This document shows, in pieces, positions 17,397-26,438 of a stretch of DNA of 64,000 nt. Every line of letters starts with the position of its first letter. Position 1 is the stretch's first letter. The position numbers were made by a program, and so were the translations under genes. Origin of the DNA: Macrococcus bovicus (GTDB lineage Bacteria; Bacillota; Bacilli; Staphylococcales; Staphylococcaceae); the NCBI RefSeq assembly GCF_004359575.1, contig NZ_SCWF01000001.1, positions 124,001 through 188,000 on the forward strand. Reading direction: 5' to 3'. The notes beneath the pieces were generated by a model. It was given only the letters and a program-made list of their open reading frames with translations. It was not told where the DNA came from and made no database searches.

Positions 17397-18551
17397 TTAT
17401 AATTTTAAGTCTTTGAACTTATCAGCGAAGACATCACCGAGCGTCGGTGCATCGTCATTTGAGCTTGTATCTAAGTATGAAGCATCAAAATCCTGTCCTT
17501 GCTCTTCAGTTGCTTTGATTGATAATGCAATACGTTCTTCTTGTTTATTGATGTCCAGAATCTTCACTTTCACAGTTTGGCCCGGCTCAAGCACTTCACT
17601 TGGATTACCGATGTGGTCATGACTGATTTGAGAGATGTGGACAAGACCTTGAAGACCCTTAGCGATTTCCACGAAGGCACCGAAGTTCGCAAGACGCATC
17701 ACTTTACCTTCGACGATGTCACCGACTTTGAAGTTCTCTTCAATCGTTTCAAACGGTCCAGGTAACGCATCTTTGATTGATAATGAGATACGTTCAGCAT
17801 CTGCATCCACACTTAGGATTTTCACTTTAACTTCCTGACCGATCTCAAGTGCATCTTCTACTTTTTCAAGACGGTCATGCGTGATTTGTGAGATGTGAAC
17901 CAAGCCGTCTACACCACCGATATTAACGAAGGCACCAAAGCTTGTGATACGTGCAACTTTACCTTCAACGATTGAACCGACTTCAAGGTTCTGCAGGATT
18001 TCAGCACGTTTCACTTTATTTTCTTCTTCTTCGATAGCGCGGTGGTTTAAGATGACACGGTTTTTCTCCTGGTCAAGCTCTTCAATTTTCAGGGTTAACT
18101 GACGACCTTGGTAATCTGAGAAATCTTCGATATATTCAGTTGAGATAAGTGACGCAGGGATGAAACCACGAAGACCTACATCTACTACTAAACCGCCTTT
18201 AACGACTTCTTTCACTTCCGCTTCGATTGTTTCATTGTTCTCGAATTTTTCTTTCAGGCTTTCAAAAGATTGTGATTCATCTAACTGACGTTTAGACAGG
18301 ATGTAATGGCCATCCTCTTCTTTATCTTCAATCTTCGTCACGAATGCTTCAATTTCATCTCCCACAGAAACAGCTTCTTCTGCTTTATCGATATGAAGAC
18401 TTGTCAACTGGCTGATCGGGATAATCCCGTCAAATTTAGCCCCTTCAATGAAGACGATCACATGCTTATCTTCAATCTTCTGGACTGTCCCTTTCACTTT
18501 GTCGCCTTCTTGAATTTCTGTAATCATGTTTTCGTTGAATTCTTCTGTCAT
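17397..18551 (-). CDS. rpsA: ribosomal protein S1 homologue (YpfD type)
   Basis: A 384-residue protein with four S1 RNA-binding domains; repeated patterns such as [18 protein letters not shown] and [20 protein letters not shown] mark domains three and four. Low-GC Gram-positives have a four-domain protein rather than the six-domain E. coli S1, and its role on the ribosome is less clear. AGGAGGATAAGATT precedes the ATG. It lies between cmk and der. Confidence 0.93.
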   Translation of the reverse strand: MTEEFNENMITEIQEGDKVKGTVQKIEDKHVIVFIEGAKFDGIIPISQLTSLHIDKAEEAVSVGDEIEAFVTKIEDKEEDGHYILSKRQLDESQSFESLKEKFENNETIEAEVKEVVKGGLVVDVGLRGFIPASLISTEYIEDFSDYQGRQLTLKIEELDQEKNRVILNHRAIEEEENKVKRAEILQNLEVGSIVEGKVARITSFGAFVNIGGVDGLVHISQITHDRLEKVEDALEIGQEVKVKILSVDADAERISLSIKDALPGPFETIEENFKVGDIVEGKVMRLANFGAFVEIAKGLQGLVHISQISHDHIGNPSEVLEPGQTVKVKILDINKQEERIALSIKATEEQGQDFDASYLDTSSNDDAPTLGDVFADKFKDLKL

Positions 18552-18628
18552 AATCTTATCCTCCTAAAATGTAAAAGCTCTTTATCTAACGTTCTTATAT
18601 TACCCTAAAAAAGTCAAGAAAATCGTCT

Positions 18629-19291
<663 letters not shown>

Positions 19292-19296
19292 CTACC

Positions 19297-19325
19297 TTGT
19301 TGTTTGATCATTAATATTTTATCAT
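19297..19325 (+). promoter_or_regulatory. promoter of ansA
   Basis: TTGTTG, 17 bases, TATCAT, about 22 bases before the ansA start. It falls in the 64-base gap between the divergent cmk and ansA. Confidence 0.5.
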
Positions 19326-19346
19326 AGAAGCATAAAGGAGGCACAT

Positions 19347-20312
19347 ATGAAAAAACTTCTTGTTATACACACCGGCGGTACCATCAGCATGTCTGAGAAT
19401 CCTGACGGCCATGTCATCACCAATGATATCAATCCTGTGTCAGGTCTCGAGTCCATCCGGTCGCTTGCCGATATCACCGAACTGAATCCCTTTCAGGTTC
19501 CTTCTCCACATATGACACTCCAGCATATGAACAGGCTCAGAAAACTGATCATCGAGCAGATCAACACAGACAATTATGAAGGTGTCGTCATCACGCACGG
19601 CACGGATACACTGGAGGAAACCGCCTTTTTCCTCGACCTGACGCTGAATGTCAGCATCCCGGTCATTCTGACAGGTGCCATGCGCTCCTCCAATGAGATC
19701 GGAGCAGACGGGCTGTACAACTATATTGCCGCCATCCGGACGGCCTGTGATGACCAGTCAAAAGGTAAAGGGGTTCTCGTTGTCTTCAACGATGAAATTC
19801 ACAGCGCCATGAATGTGACAAAAACGCACACATCTAACACGAGTACTTTCCAGAGCCCGAACTATGGACCGCTCGGCATCATCACTAAAAACGCCATCTA
19901 TTATCATCACCTGCCTGTCGTCAACCGGCCGCTAGTCAAAGTGGATGAAGCCGTCAAAGTCGGCTTAATCAAGGCGCATAGCGACCTGGATGCTGAACTT
20001 CTCGAGTTCTTTCTGACACATGGTTATGATGGTGTGGTCATCGAGGCGCTCGGTCAAGGCAATCTGCCTCCGTCCTCACTGGCGGGGCTGGACAGTCTTC
20101 TTGCTGCAGACATGCCTGTGGTCCTTGTCTCGCGCTGCTTCAACGGCATTGCCAGCAACAACTACAGTTATGAGGGCGGCGGCTATGAACTGGAGAGGAA
20201 AGGGGTCATCTTCTCCAATGGTTTAAATGGTCAGAAAGCAAGACTGAAACTGATTGTCGGTTTAAGCAACCAACTCACTAAGGCGCAATTGAATACCTAT
20301 TTCCGCAAATAA
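19347..20312 (+). CDS. ansA: L-asparaginase, type I (cytoplasmic)
   Basis: A 321-residue asparaginase without signal peptide. The two active-site threonine motifs are visible: HTGGTISM near the N-terminus and THGTDTLEETAFFL around residues 87-100. It hydrolyses asparagine to aspartate and ammonia. AAAGGAGG precedes the ATG. In S. aureus it has the same neighbours (cmk, ypdA). Single-gene unit ending in a bidirectional terminator. Confidence 0.95.
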   Translation: MKKLLVIHTGGTISMSENPDGHVITNDINPVSGLESIRSLADITELNPFQVPSPHMTLQHMNRLRKLIIEQINTDNYEGVVITHGTDTLEETAFFLDLTLNVSIPVILTGAMRSSNEIGADGLYNYIAAIRTACDDQSKGKGVLVVFNDEIHSAMNVTKTHTSNTSTFQSPNYGPLGIITKNAIYYHHLPVVNRPLVKVDEAVKVGLIKAHSDLDAELLEFFLTHGYDGVVIEALGQGNLPPSSLAGLDSLLAADMPVVLVSRCFNGIASNNYSYEGGGYELERKGVIFSNGLNGQKARLKLIVGLSNQLTKAQLNTYFRK

Positions 20313-20336
20313 AAAGAGGCCTAAGCCTCTTTTTTA
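20311..20336. terminator. bidirectional terminator between ansA and ypdA
   Basis: Stem AAAAAGAGGC/GCCTCTTTTT with a CTAA loop; both flanking stop codons fall in or beside the stem. Confidence 0.9.
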
Positions 20337-21295
20337 TTTTTGATAGCTGCTGCGATCAAGCCGCCATGGAACTTGCCGTTTTCAATGAAGATGGAATTGG
20401 CATCATTCCCTGCAGCGATGACCCCCGCAATATACAGATTGTTAACGTTCGTTTCCATCGTTTCAGGGTTGAATTTCGGCGCTGTCCCATATTCAGTGGT
20501 CACGAGGTCCATTCCCATTGCCTGCAGGAAATCATAGTCGGGATGATAACCGATCATTGCGAAGACGTCATCGTTCTGGATCGTCTGTTCTTCGCCTGCC
20601 ACACTGAATGTCACTGTATCTGCCGTGATTTCATTTAACTGAGCATTGAAATACATCTTGATTTTCTCGCTTCTGACAAGGCCGTCGAAAATTGGCAGTA
20701 TCCACGGTTTGACGCTCTTTGAGTAACCGCTGCCCCGATAGATGACGGTCACTTCAGCCCCCGCTTTCTCCAGTTCAATGGCAGCATCCACCGCTGAATT
20801 CTTGCCGCCGATGATCAGCACCTTCTTATTGAAGAACGGGTGAGCCTCCTTAAAATAATGATGCACTTTCGCGCGCTCTGCACCGGGGACATCCAACGTA
20901 TTATGTTGGCCGTAGTAGCCGGTTGCCACTGTTAAGTACGTGCATGCATAGCTCGCTTTAGAAGTCCTGACAATGAACCGGTCATCTTCTTTCGTCACTG
21001 ACAGCACTTCTTCACGCGTGTTGATATTTAACTGGTGATGCTTGACCACTTCACGGTAATAGACCAGTGCCTGGTTTCTGCGCGGTTTATGTTCTTCAAC
21101 GATAAACGGCACGTCTCCGATAGCCAGCTTGTCACTTGATGAGAAGAACGTCTGGTGGGTCGGGTAATTATAGATAGCCTCCACTACGTTCCCTTTTTCT
21201 ATGATCAAGTTCTCGATTCCTTGCCGGTTCTGTTCAATGGCGGCTGACAGACCGCAGGGACCCGCTCCGATAATAATGCTCTCAATATATTTCAC
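20321..21295 (-). CDS. ypdA: bacillithiol disulfide reductase (YpdA)
   Basis: A 324-residue flavoprotein with an N-terminal FAD Rossmann motif GAGPCG (residues 9-14) and a second NADPH motif GGKNSAVDAA near 170. YpdA uses NADPH to recycle bacillithiol disulfide back to the thiol in Firmicutes. I chose the GTG at 21293-21295, which has AAAGGTGAT just upstream and places the Rossmann motif at the normal distance; a longer frame is open but unsupported. It works with BrxB, encoded at 48.6 kb, and with bshA at the left edge. Confidence 0.92.
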   Translation of the reverse strand: MKYIESIIIGAGPCGLSAAIEQNRQGIENLIIEKGNVVEAIYNYPTHQTFFSSSDKLAIGDVPFIVEEHKPRRNQALVYYREVVKHHQLNINTREEVLSVTKEDDRFIVRTSKASYACTYLTVATGYYGQHNTLDVPGAERAKVHHYFKEAHPFFNKKVLIIGGKNSAVDAAIELEKAGAEVTVIYRGSGYSKSVKPWILPIFDGLVRSEKIKMYFNAQLNEITADTVTFSVAGEEQTIQNDDVFAMIGYHPDYDFLQAMGMDLVTTEYGTAPKFNPETMETNVNNLYIAGVIAAGNDANSIFIENGKFHGGLIAAAIKNKKEA

Positions 21296-21311
21296 AGTAA
21301 TCACCTTTCTC

Positions 21312-21336
21312 AAAAAAAGGAGCTCAAATGAGCCCC
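21312..21336 (-). terminator. terminator after the CBS-domain gene
   Basis: Stem GGGGCTCA/TGAGCTCC on the minus strand followed by seven T. It lies between the CBS gene and ypdA. Confidence 0.85.
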
Positions 21337-21340
21337 TTCG

Positions 21341-21985
21341 TTAATTATGTTGAACATCCAGCACTTTAAAGCCATTCTTAGCCAGATATTTTGTAAATTT
21401 TTCGATCTCTTTTTGATTTCTATTGTCCACTTTCACAATCATCCGTCGATGCATCTTGTCCGTTTCGTCAAATGTCACGAAAGAGATGGCATTCAGCTTA
21501 TATTTCTGCAGTGCCTGTGCCAGGCGTTTAATACGGCCTTCTGCATCGATGGAAGTAATCGCAATGCGTGTGCCGGGCTGATTCATGCCGAACGCACTCT
21601 TGAACTGCTCCATTACATCAAAACGTGTGACCACACCTAAAAACTCATTGTTCTTATTAATGATGCTTAAGATCGGGAAATCCTGCAGACTTAGGAATGA
21701 TTCTTCAAACAGTGACTCATCTGTCACGCTATATTCATCGATCGCCAGAATATCTTTGATCCGTGTACTCTCGATAAACTCTTCACGCGGCTGAGCATCT
21801 TTCTTGAAGAAATAATGTCTGAAGATATTGTAACGTGTCACTGTGCCATGATAAAGACCTTCACTGACCACGGGCATCCCATCTATGCCATGATGCTCAA
21901 GTTTATCAATGACCGACTTGACGGAGTCATTCGGATTGGCAATATAACATTTCTCTTTTGGAATCATAATTGTTTTTAAGTACAT
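21341..21985 (-). CDS. CBS-domain pair protein with C-terminal ACT-like domain
   Basis: A 214-residue soluble protein. Two CBS motifs cover about residues 7-62 and 76-128 (GMPVVSEGLYHGTVTRYN and FLGVVTRFDVMEQF are the typical ends); the rest (about 138-214) looks like an ACT domain, as in AcuB-type proteins. CBS pairs bind adenosine nucleotides, including cyclic-di-AMP in some Firmicutes; the ligand here is not known. GGGGATGG precedes the ATG. No terminator is seen between ebpS and this gene, so it may be co-transcribed with ebpS. Confidence 0.75.
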   Translation of the reverse strand: MYLKTIMIPKEKCYIANPNDSVKSVIDKLEHHGIDGMPVVSEGLYHGTVTRYNIFRHYFFKKDAQPREEFIESTRIKDILAIDEYSVTDESLFEESFLSLQDFPILSIINKNNEFLGVVTRFDVMEQFKSAFGMNQPGTRIAITSIDAEGRIKRLAQALQKYKLNAISFVTFDETDKMHRRMIVKVDNRNQKEIEKFTKYLAKNGFKVLDVQHN

Positions 21986-22009
21986 AAACCCATCCCCTTT
22001 GATATTGTC

Positions 22010-22948
22010 TTATTTAGGAATTACAAGTTCCTGACCGATTGTCAGATTGTTACCTGAGATTCCGTTTGCTTTACGGATTTTGTCGACATTTGCCGGTGTA
22101 CCGCTGCCGTAGTAACGGATTGCGATTCTATAGAGATTTTCATTGGCGCCTACTGTATGCGTCGTGCCGCCGCCCGTCGCTGCAGGTGCTTCTGTAGCTG
22201 GCGCTTCTGTTGTGACGGCTTCTGTTGTAACTGCCTCTGTTGTGACTGCCTCTGTTGTGACTGCCTCAGAAGATGGTACTTCTGTTGTGGTTTCAGTAGT
22301 TGCTTCCTCTACAGTTGCAGGTGCTTCAGTTGTCGCTTTCTCCACTGTTTTTTCTTCAGTCGTTTTTTCTTCTTTTGATTTTTCTGTCGTCGCTTTTTCT
22401 GTCGTCACCTCTTCCGTCTTCACCGCGTTTTCGTTTTGATCATCTTTGTTATCGCGGTTACCCAGGAACATGAATAACAGGAAAAGTATCGGAATTAAAA
22501 TCAGCAAGCCAGCCAGAATAGGTAACCAGCTGTTTTTCTTTTCCTTTTCTTCCGGCTCATGCTCTCTCTCGTCTTCGTGCTGCACGACCGGTTGTCCTGA
22601 TCCTGCAACAAATGTTTCTGATTTCACTTCACCTGTTTTTGCAGGCTCTTCTATATGATTGTCTGCTCCAGCTCCGGCTGCAACGGCGCCTGTGCCTGCA
22701 GCGGCTGAACGACGACGTTTCTTCTTAGAATCTTTGACACTGGCATTTTCTTCTGCTGATTCCTCGCGACGACGACGGTCTGCTGACCGATTACGTCTTG
22801 ATACACCGCGTTTAGGAAATTCAGCTGAAGATGTGTCATCTGAGAAATCCTCACCCTCAAATACTAAATCATCTTGACCGACTTCCTCCTGTCTCTCTAC
22901 AGGCTGCTTACTTTTTTCGAACTCATCTTTGAAATTATCTCTAGCCAT
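22010..22948 (-). CDS. ebpS: EbpS-like membrane protein with LysM domain
   Basis: A 312-residue protein: a charged N-terminal region with NFKDEFEK as in S. aureus EbpS, an Arg-rich stretch near 50-85, one membrane helix (about 141-165, [16 protein letters not shown]), a Thr/Glu-rich linker with TTEAV repeats, and a C-terminal LysM domain (about 265-312) with the EbpS-like [15 protein letters not shown]. aureus EbpS is 486 residues and was described as an elastin-binding surface protein; this one lacks most of its long N-terminal repeats. The Bacillus positional equivalent is YpbE. LysM should bind peptidoglycan; elastin binding cannot be assumed. Confidence 0.88.
   Translation of the reverse strand: MARDNFKDEFEKSKQPVERQEEVGQDDLVFEGEDFSDDTSSAEFPKRGVSRRNRSADRRRREESAEENASVKDSKKKRRRSAAAGTGAVAAGAGADNHIEEPAKTGEVKSETFVAGSGQPVVQHEDEREHEPEEKEKKNSWLPILAGLLILIPILFLLFMFLGNRDNKDDQNENAVKTEEVTTEKATTEKSKEEKTTEEKTVEKATTEAPATVEEATTETTTEVPSSEAVTTEAVTTEAVTTEAVTTEAPATEAPAATGGGTTHTVGANENLYRIAIRYYGSGTPANVDKIRKANGISGNNLTIGQELVIPK
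22206..22265. repeat. four 15-bp tandem repeats in ebpS
   Basis: Four copies of TCTGTTGTGACTGCC (two identical, two with one to three changes) encode the AVTTE repeats of the EbpS linker on the minus strand. Such in-frame repeats can change in number by slippage and so vary the linker length. Confidence 0.9.
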
Positions 22949-22990
22949 GCTTACACCCACTTCATTGAAATTTATTTAAATATACCATTA

Positions 22991-23020
22991 ATTATAGACA
23001 ACTATAAAGTGAATAGTAAA
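22991..23020 (-). promoter_or_regulatory. promoter of ebpS
   Basis: Minus strand: TTTACT, 18 bases, TATAAT, about 43 bases before the ebpS ATG and just after the recQ stop. Confidence 0.55.
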
Positions 23021-23023
23021 GAG

Positions 23024-24373
23024 CTAGCCCTGTTTAAATAATGATTTTATATAAGCCACCCTATCATCATTCTCATGCACTTCCTTAAATGTCTCAAAAG
23101 TGAATAGTCTCCGGCCCTGACAGTACTCACAATGCGTACAGGACTGCTCCCCATTGTATAATTGATGACTCAGACACGCAGTCAGCTGACCATACTCGGC
23201 CATTTTTCTGAGAGCAGCCAGTTTAGTGTGATACTCTTTTCTGAGTACGTTCAGGACTTCCCGGTCAGGGAAATTTGCACGAAGGATGCTGAGCCGTTCC
23301 ATCTTCTCTGCCGTGAGCTGAGCACCATTCAGATAAAGATTAAAATCAGACTCTGATAAATGTTCTTCCTGCAGCAGCCGGTAACTTAAGTGAAGATCCT
23401 CTTCATCATACAGCAGGATAGCCTGCGCCTCTTCACCGTCCCGCCCGGCGCGGCCAACTTCCTGGATATATTGCAGCACGGACTTAGGCGTATGGTAATG
23501 AACCACTGTCCGCACATTGCTTTTATTGACACCCATGCCAAAGGCACTCGTCGCACAGACATAGTGAATTCTGTCACCTAAAAATGCCAGCTGTACAGAC
23601 ATCCGGTCCTCGTATGTCATGTCAGCATGATACGTCATGCCTTTGTAGCGCTTACTGAGCAGCTGGTGAACTTCATTGCAGCGTTTTTTGGATGAAAAAT
23701 AGATGATGGTCGGCCCGCTGGTGTCAAGGAGCGATTCAATCTCTTTCAGCTTATCCGGGCTCTTACAGACTGACAGAAAGATATTGCGACGCTCCTCACG
23801 TTTATCGATCAGGAGCAGCTCCCTTCTCAAGAGCTGATTGATGTCTCTGATGATTTTATCATCAGCGGTTGCCGTCAGGGCAATCACCTGCATGCCCGGT
23901 TTAATGATCTCGTGGAGGAGAAGATAATGCGGCCTGAAGTCATATCCCCACTCTGAGATGCAGTGTGCTTCGTCGATCACCATATGCGTCAGATTCAGCT
24001 GTGCGACCGTGGCACGAGCTTTGTCAGTCGCCAGCCATTCCGGCGAGCAGAAAATAAACTGATAGTCCTGCAGCTGATGGTAGATGAGACGTTTCTCACG
24101 TATATCCAGATAACTGTGAATACATACTGCCTTTAATCTCAGTCGTTTCAGCTCAGCTACCTGATCTTCCATCAATGAGATAAGGGGGGTGACCACCAGG
24201 GCACGACCCGCTGCCTTCAGGACGGGCAGCTGATAGCAGAGCGACTTCCCGCCGCCAGTCGGGAGAAGCGCCAGTACGTCACGTCCCGTTTCGATGGCTT
24301 CAATGACTGCCTTCTGACTGGGCCGCAGTTCAGAAAATCCGTATATATTCTGGAGAATTTCTTCTGTTGTCAT
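23024..24373 (-). CDS. recQ: ATP-dependent DNA helicase, RecQ family
   Basis: A 449-residue short RecQ (RecS type). Walker A PTGGGKS, DEAHCISEWGYDFRP and the helicase motif VGRAGRDGE are present. Near the C-terminus four cysteines (in the stretch around SCTHCEYCQG) form the zinc-binding part; no HRDC domain follows. It unwinds 3'-tailed and forked DNA in repair. Its start overlaps the ypbB stop by ATGA, so the two are co-translated, as in Bacillus. Confidence 0.94.
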   Translation of the reverse strand: MTTEEILQNIYGFSELRPSQKAVIEAIETGRDVLALLPTGGGKSLCYQLPVLKAAGRALVVTPLISLMEDQVAELKRLRLKAVCIHSYLDIREKRLIYHQLQDYQFIFCSPEWLATDKARATVAQLNLTHMVIDEAHCISEWGYDFRPHYLLLHEIIKPGMQVIALTATADDKIIRDINQLLRRELLLIDKREERRNIFLSVCKSPDKLKEIESLLDTSGPTIIYFSSKKRCNEVHQLLSKRYKGMTYHADMTYEDRMSVQLAFLGDRIHYVCATSAFGMGVNKSNVRTVVHYHTPKSVLQYIQEVGRAGRDGEEAQAILLYDEEDLHLSYRLLQEEHLSESDFNLYLNGAQLTAEKMERLSILRANFPDREVLNVLRKEYHTKLAALRKMAEYGQLTACLSHQLYNGEQSCTHCEYCQGRRLFTFETFKEVHENDDRVAYIKSLFKQG

Positions 24374-25263
24374 AATGTCACTTCTTTCATGATCTGACAG
24401 AGTGCGATCTTCACCTTAAAGTAACTGTCCATCTGAGATTCCTCGAAATAAGGTTTCAGCCGCTGATAATGATGCTCGTGATAGAGCGCTCGTATCTCCG
24501 CGATTTCATCCTCAGTGACATATCGGCTGATGTCCACACTGTAGTCTTTAATGATCATTTCAATGATATGATCTTCTATCGTATGAAGTTTGACTCCTCT
24601 TTTTAAAGCGATATCCTCAAGCGCCGCTCCGTTGGCAATCCATTCCCGTGTCTGTTCAGTCGCACTATGAAGGGGCATGCGGATATACAAGCTGTTAAAA
24701 TAAGGATGATGATGGATCAGATGCGTCAGCATGTTCAGCTCTCTCAGCAGCATAAGAGGGTATTCTCCTTGTGCAAAGCGAGCGGCGCTGCAGATCTCAT
24801 CTACAGAGAAATGATTGCCCTTCGCATCCGGCAGCAGCTTAAAGCTGAAGACCGGCAGTGCCTGTGCCAGAGTGTCATAGAGCGTAAGCAGTTCTGCTTC
24901 ATATACGTCCGGCCGACTCTCAGATGAATGAAGCCAGTGTTTCACCTGCTGCTGAATATACAAATGGTTCGTGACCGGATAGAAATCATGAATATGACAG
25001 GAGCGGGCCGCCATGGTCTGTGTCAGTAATCTGAGAGCCTGGAACGTCATATGCGTGGCGTCAAAAAAATAAGGATAAAATCTCATTTCTTCAGCCGTGT
25101 CACCTGTACGTTCCGGCCGACTGTTATAAAAGGGAAGCTGGCCTTGCATCATGGCGTCGAAATAGGTTTGATGTGACTTGAAGCCCATCAGAATATTATT
25201 GAAGCTTTTATCTGTCTTCTCTGCGAATTTACGCTGTTTCGCCTGCTGATAAATAGAATCCAT
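24370..25263 (-). CDS. ypbB: helix-turn-helix protein YpbB
   Basis: A 297-residue soluble protein with a C-terminal helix-turn-helix of the HTH_40 type (about residues 200-260, GAALEDIALKRGVKLHTIEDHI). In some bacteria HTH_40 is fused to the C-terminus of RecQ, so YpbB, overlapping recQ by ATGA, may serve the same helicase in trans (inference). The ATG at 25261-25263 is favoured over a TTG one codon earlier because of the distance to GGAGG. Confidence 0.8.
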   Translation of the reverse strand: MDSIYQQAKQRKFAEKTDKSFNNILMGFKSHQTYFDAMMQGQLPFYNSRPERTGDTAEEMRFYPYFFDATHMTFQALRLLTQTMAARSCHIHDFYPVTNHLYIQQQVKHWLHSSESRPDVYEAELLTLYDTLAQALPVFSFKLLPDAKGNHFSVDEICSAARFAQGEYPLMLLRELNMLTHLIHHHPYFNSLYIRMPLHSATEQTREWIANGAALEDIALKRGVKLHTIEDHIIEMIIKDYSVDISRYVTEDEIAEIRALYHEHHYQRLKPYFEESQMDSYFKVKIALCQIMKEVTL

Positions 25264-25285
25264 CAATGCCTCCAGATAATTTTTG

Positions 25286-25608
<323 letters not shown>

Positions 25609-25610
<2 letters not shown>

Positions 25611-25643
25611 AAAGAAGGAATTCCGCCGGAATTCCTTCTTTTT
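25609..25643. terminator. bidirectional terminator between fer and ribU
   Basis: A perfect 16-bp stem (AAAAAGAAGGAATTCC with its complement) around a 3-base loop. Both flanking stop codons lie at its edges. Confidence 0.93.
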
Positions 25644-26187
25644 ATTTGAATCTTTTCTCTATAACAGGTAACAGTGGTCTGAAAATCAGCATAAAAATTA
25701 TTGAAACAATCAGTCCTTTAATGATGTTGAAAGGAATGATGCTTGCTGAGACAATCGCTTTCAGATTGTTCGTAATATCGGTTAAGTTGGTGATCATGCC
25801 GTATAGCGGCAGTAAGACAAAATAGTTCATGAGACTCATAACAAGCGTCATGACAAGCGTCGCTGCGACTAATCCCGCCCATTTATTTCTGCTGCCGGCA
25901 TAATAGGCGGTTAACACAAAACTAGCTCCGGCTATAAAGTTAGCAGCCGGACCGACCGGTTCGACCGGATTCGTTGCAAAATTCAGCAGGTTTTTGATGA
26001 GTTCAATCAATACGGCACCGGCTGGCCCCACTGTAAATAATCCGATTAGTGCCGGCACATCGCTGAAATCAATCGTCAGATAAGGCGGCATAAAAGGCAG
26101 CGGGAACTTGAGAAACATCAGGACAAAACTGATGGCACTCAGCATGCTGATCAGAATCAGCTTCTTGGTTCTGTTGATACTTGACAT
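25642..26187 (-). CDS. ribU: riboflavin ECF transporter S component
   Basis: A 181-residue membrane protein with six helices, of the RibU (YpaA) family; the N-terminal LSAISFVLMFLKFPLPF and the IDFSDVPALIG stretch are typical of S components. It binds riboflavin and works with the shared ECF energizing module encoded elsewhere. An FMN riboswitch directly upstream confirms the substrate. AAGGAGAAG precedes the ATG and may be masked by the riboswitch platform. Confidence 0.96.
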   Translation of the reverse strand: MSSINRTKKLILISMLSAISFVLMFLKFPLPFMPPYLTIDFSDVPALIGLFTVGPAGAVLIELIKNLLNFATNPVEPVGPAANFIAGASFVLTAYYAGSRNKWAGLVAATLVMTLVMSLMNYFVLLPLYGMITNLTDITNNLKAIVSASIIPFNIIKGLIVSIIFMLIFRPLLPVIEKRFK

Positions 26188-26191
26188 ATTC

Positions 26192-26260
26192 TTCTCCTTA
26201 CATTCATCAACTGAAGGAAGGAGGCATCACAAATAAGCAAAGCTTTTTTGCTTTGCACTC
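26192..26260 (-). promoter_or_regulatory. expression platform of the FMN riboswitch
   Basis: Two structures are visible on the minus strand after the aptamer. First a GCAAAGC/GCTTTGC hairpin with an A-rich loop, followed by only a weak T-run (TTATTTG). Then CCTCCTT (26218-26224), complementary to the ribU ribosome site AAGGAG (26194-26199) across an 18-base loop. The second suggests that FMN blocks translation by hiding the ribosome site; partial termination is also possible. Confidence 0.55.
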
Positions 26261-26374
26261 CATCTTCTCCCATCCAGACTATACTGTCGGCTTCAGAATC
26301 ACACTGAATCAGCCACCCGAAGGCAGGTCGCGGGCTATACCGCCGGTTCGGAATTACACCGTACCCCGAAGATG
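26261..26374 (-). ncRNA. FMN riboswitch (RFN element)
   Basis: The conserved RFN core is easy to read on the minus strand: ATCTTCGGGG at the 5' side, GGTGTAATTCCGAACCGGCGGT, AGCCCGCGA, and the 3' half GCCGACAGTATAGTCTGGATG ending in GGAGAAGAT, which closes helix P1 with the 5' side. It senses FMN and lowers ribU expression when flavin is plentiful. Confidence 0.97.
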
Positions 26375-26410
26375 AATTATTTTATTTTTTCGGATTTTCA
26401 TCCTGTTAAT

Positions 26411-26438
26411 ATATTAGCACATCTTTTTATTAAATCAA
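26411..26438 (-). promoter_or_regulatory. promoter of the ribU leader
   Basis: Minus strand: TTGATT, 16 bases, TAATAT, about 37 bases before the riboswitch. The -35 box lies over the stop codon of srrB, and no clear terminator for srrB precedes it, so the res-srr transcript could run into the riboswitch. Confidence 0.5.

Noticed and set aside
22143-22439. Long plus-strand open frame opposite ebpS with Val/Ser/Ala repeats
   Set aside because: It is the mirror of the TTEAV-coding repeats; no ribosome site and no independent support.
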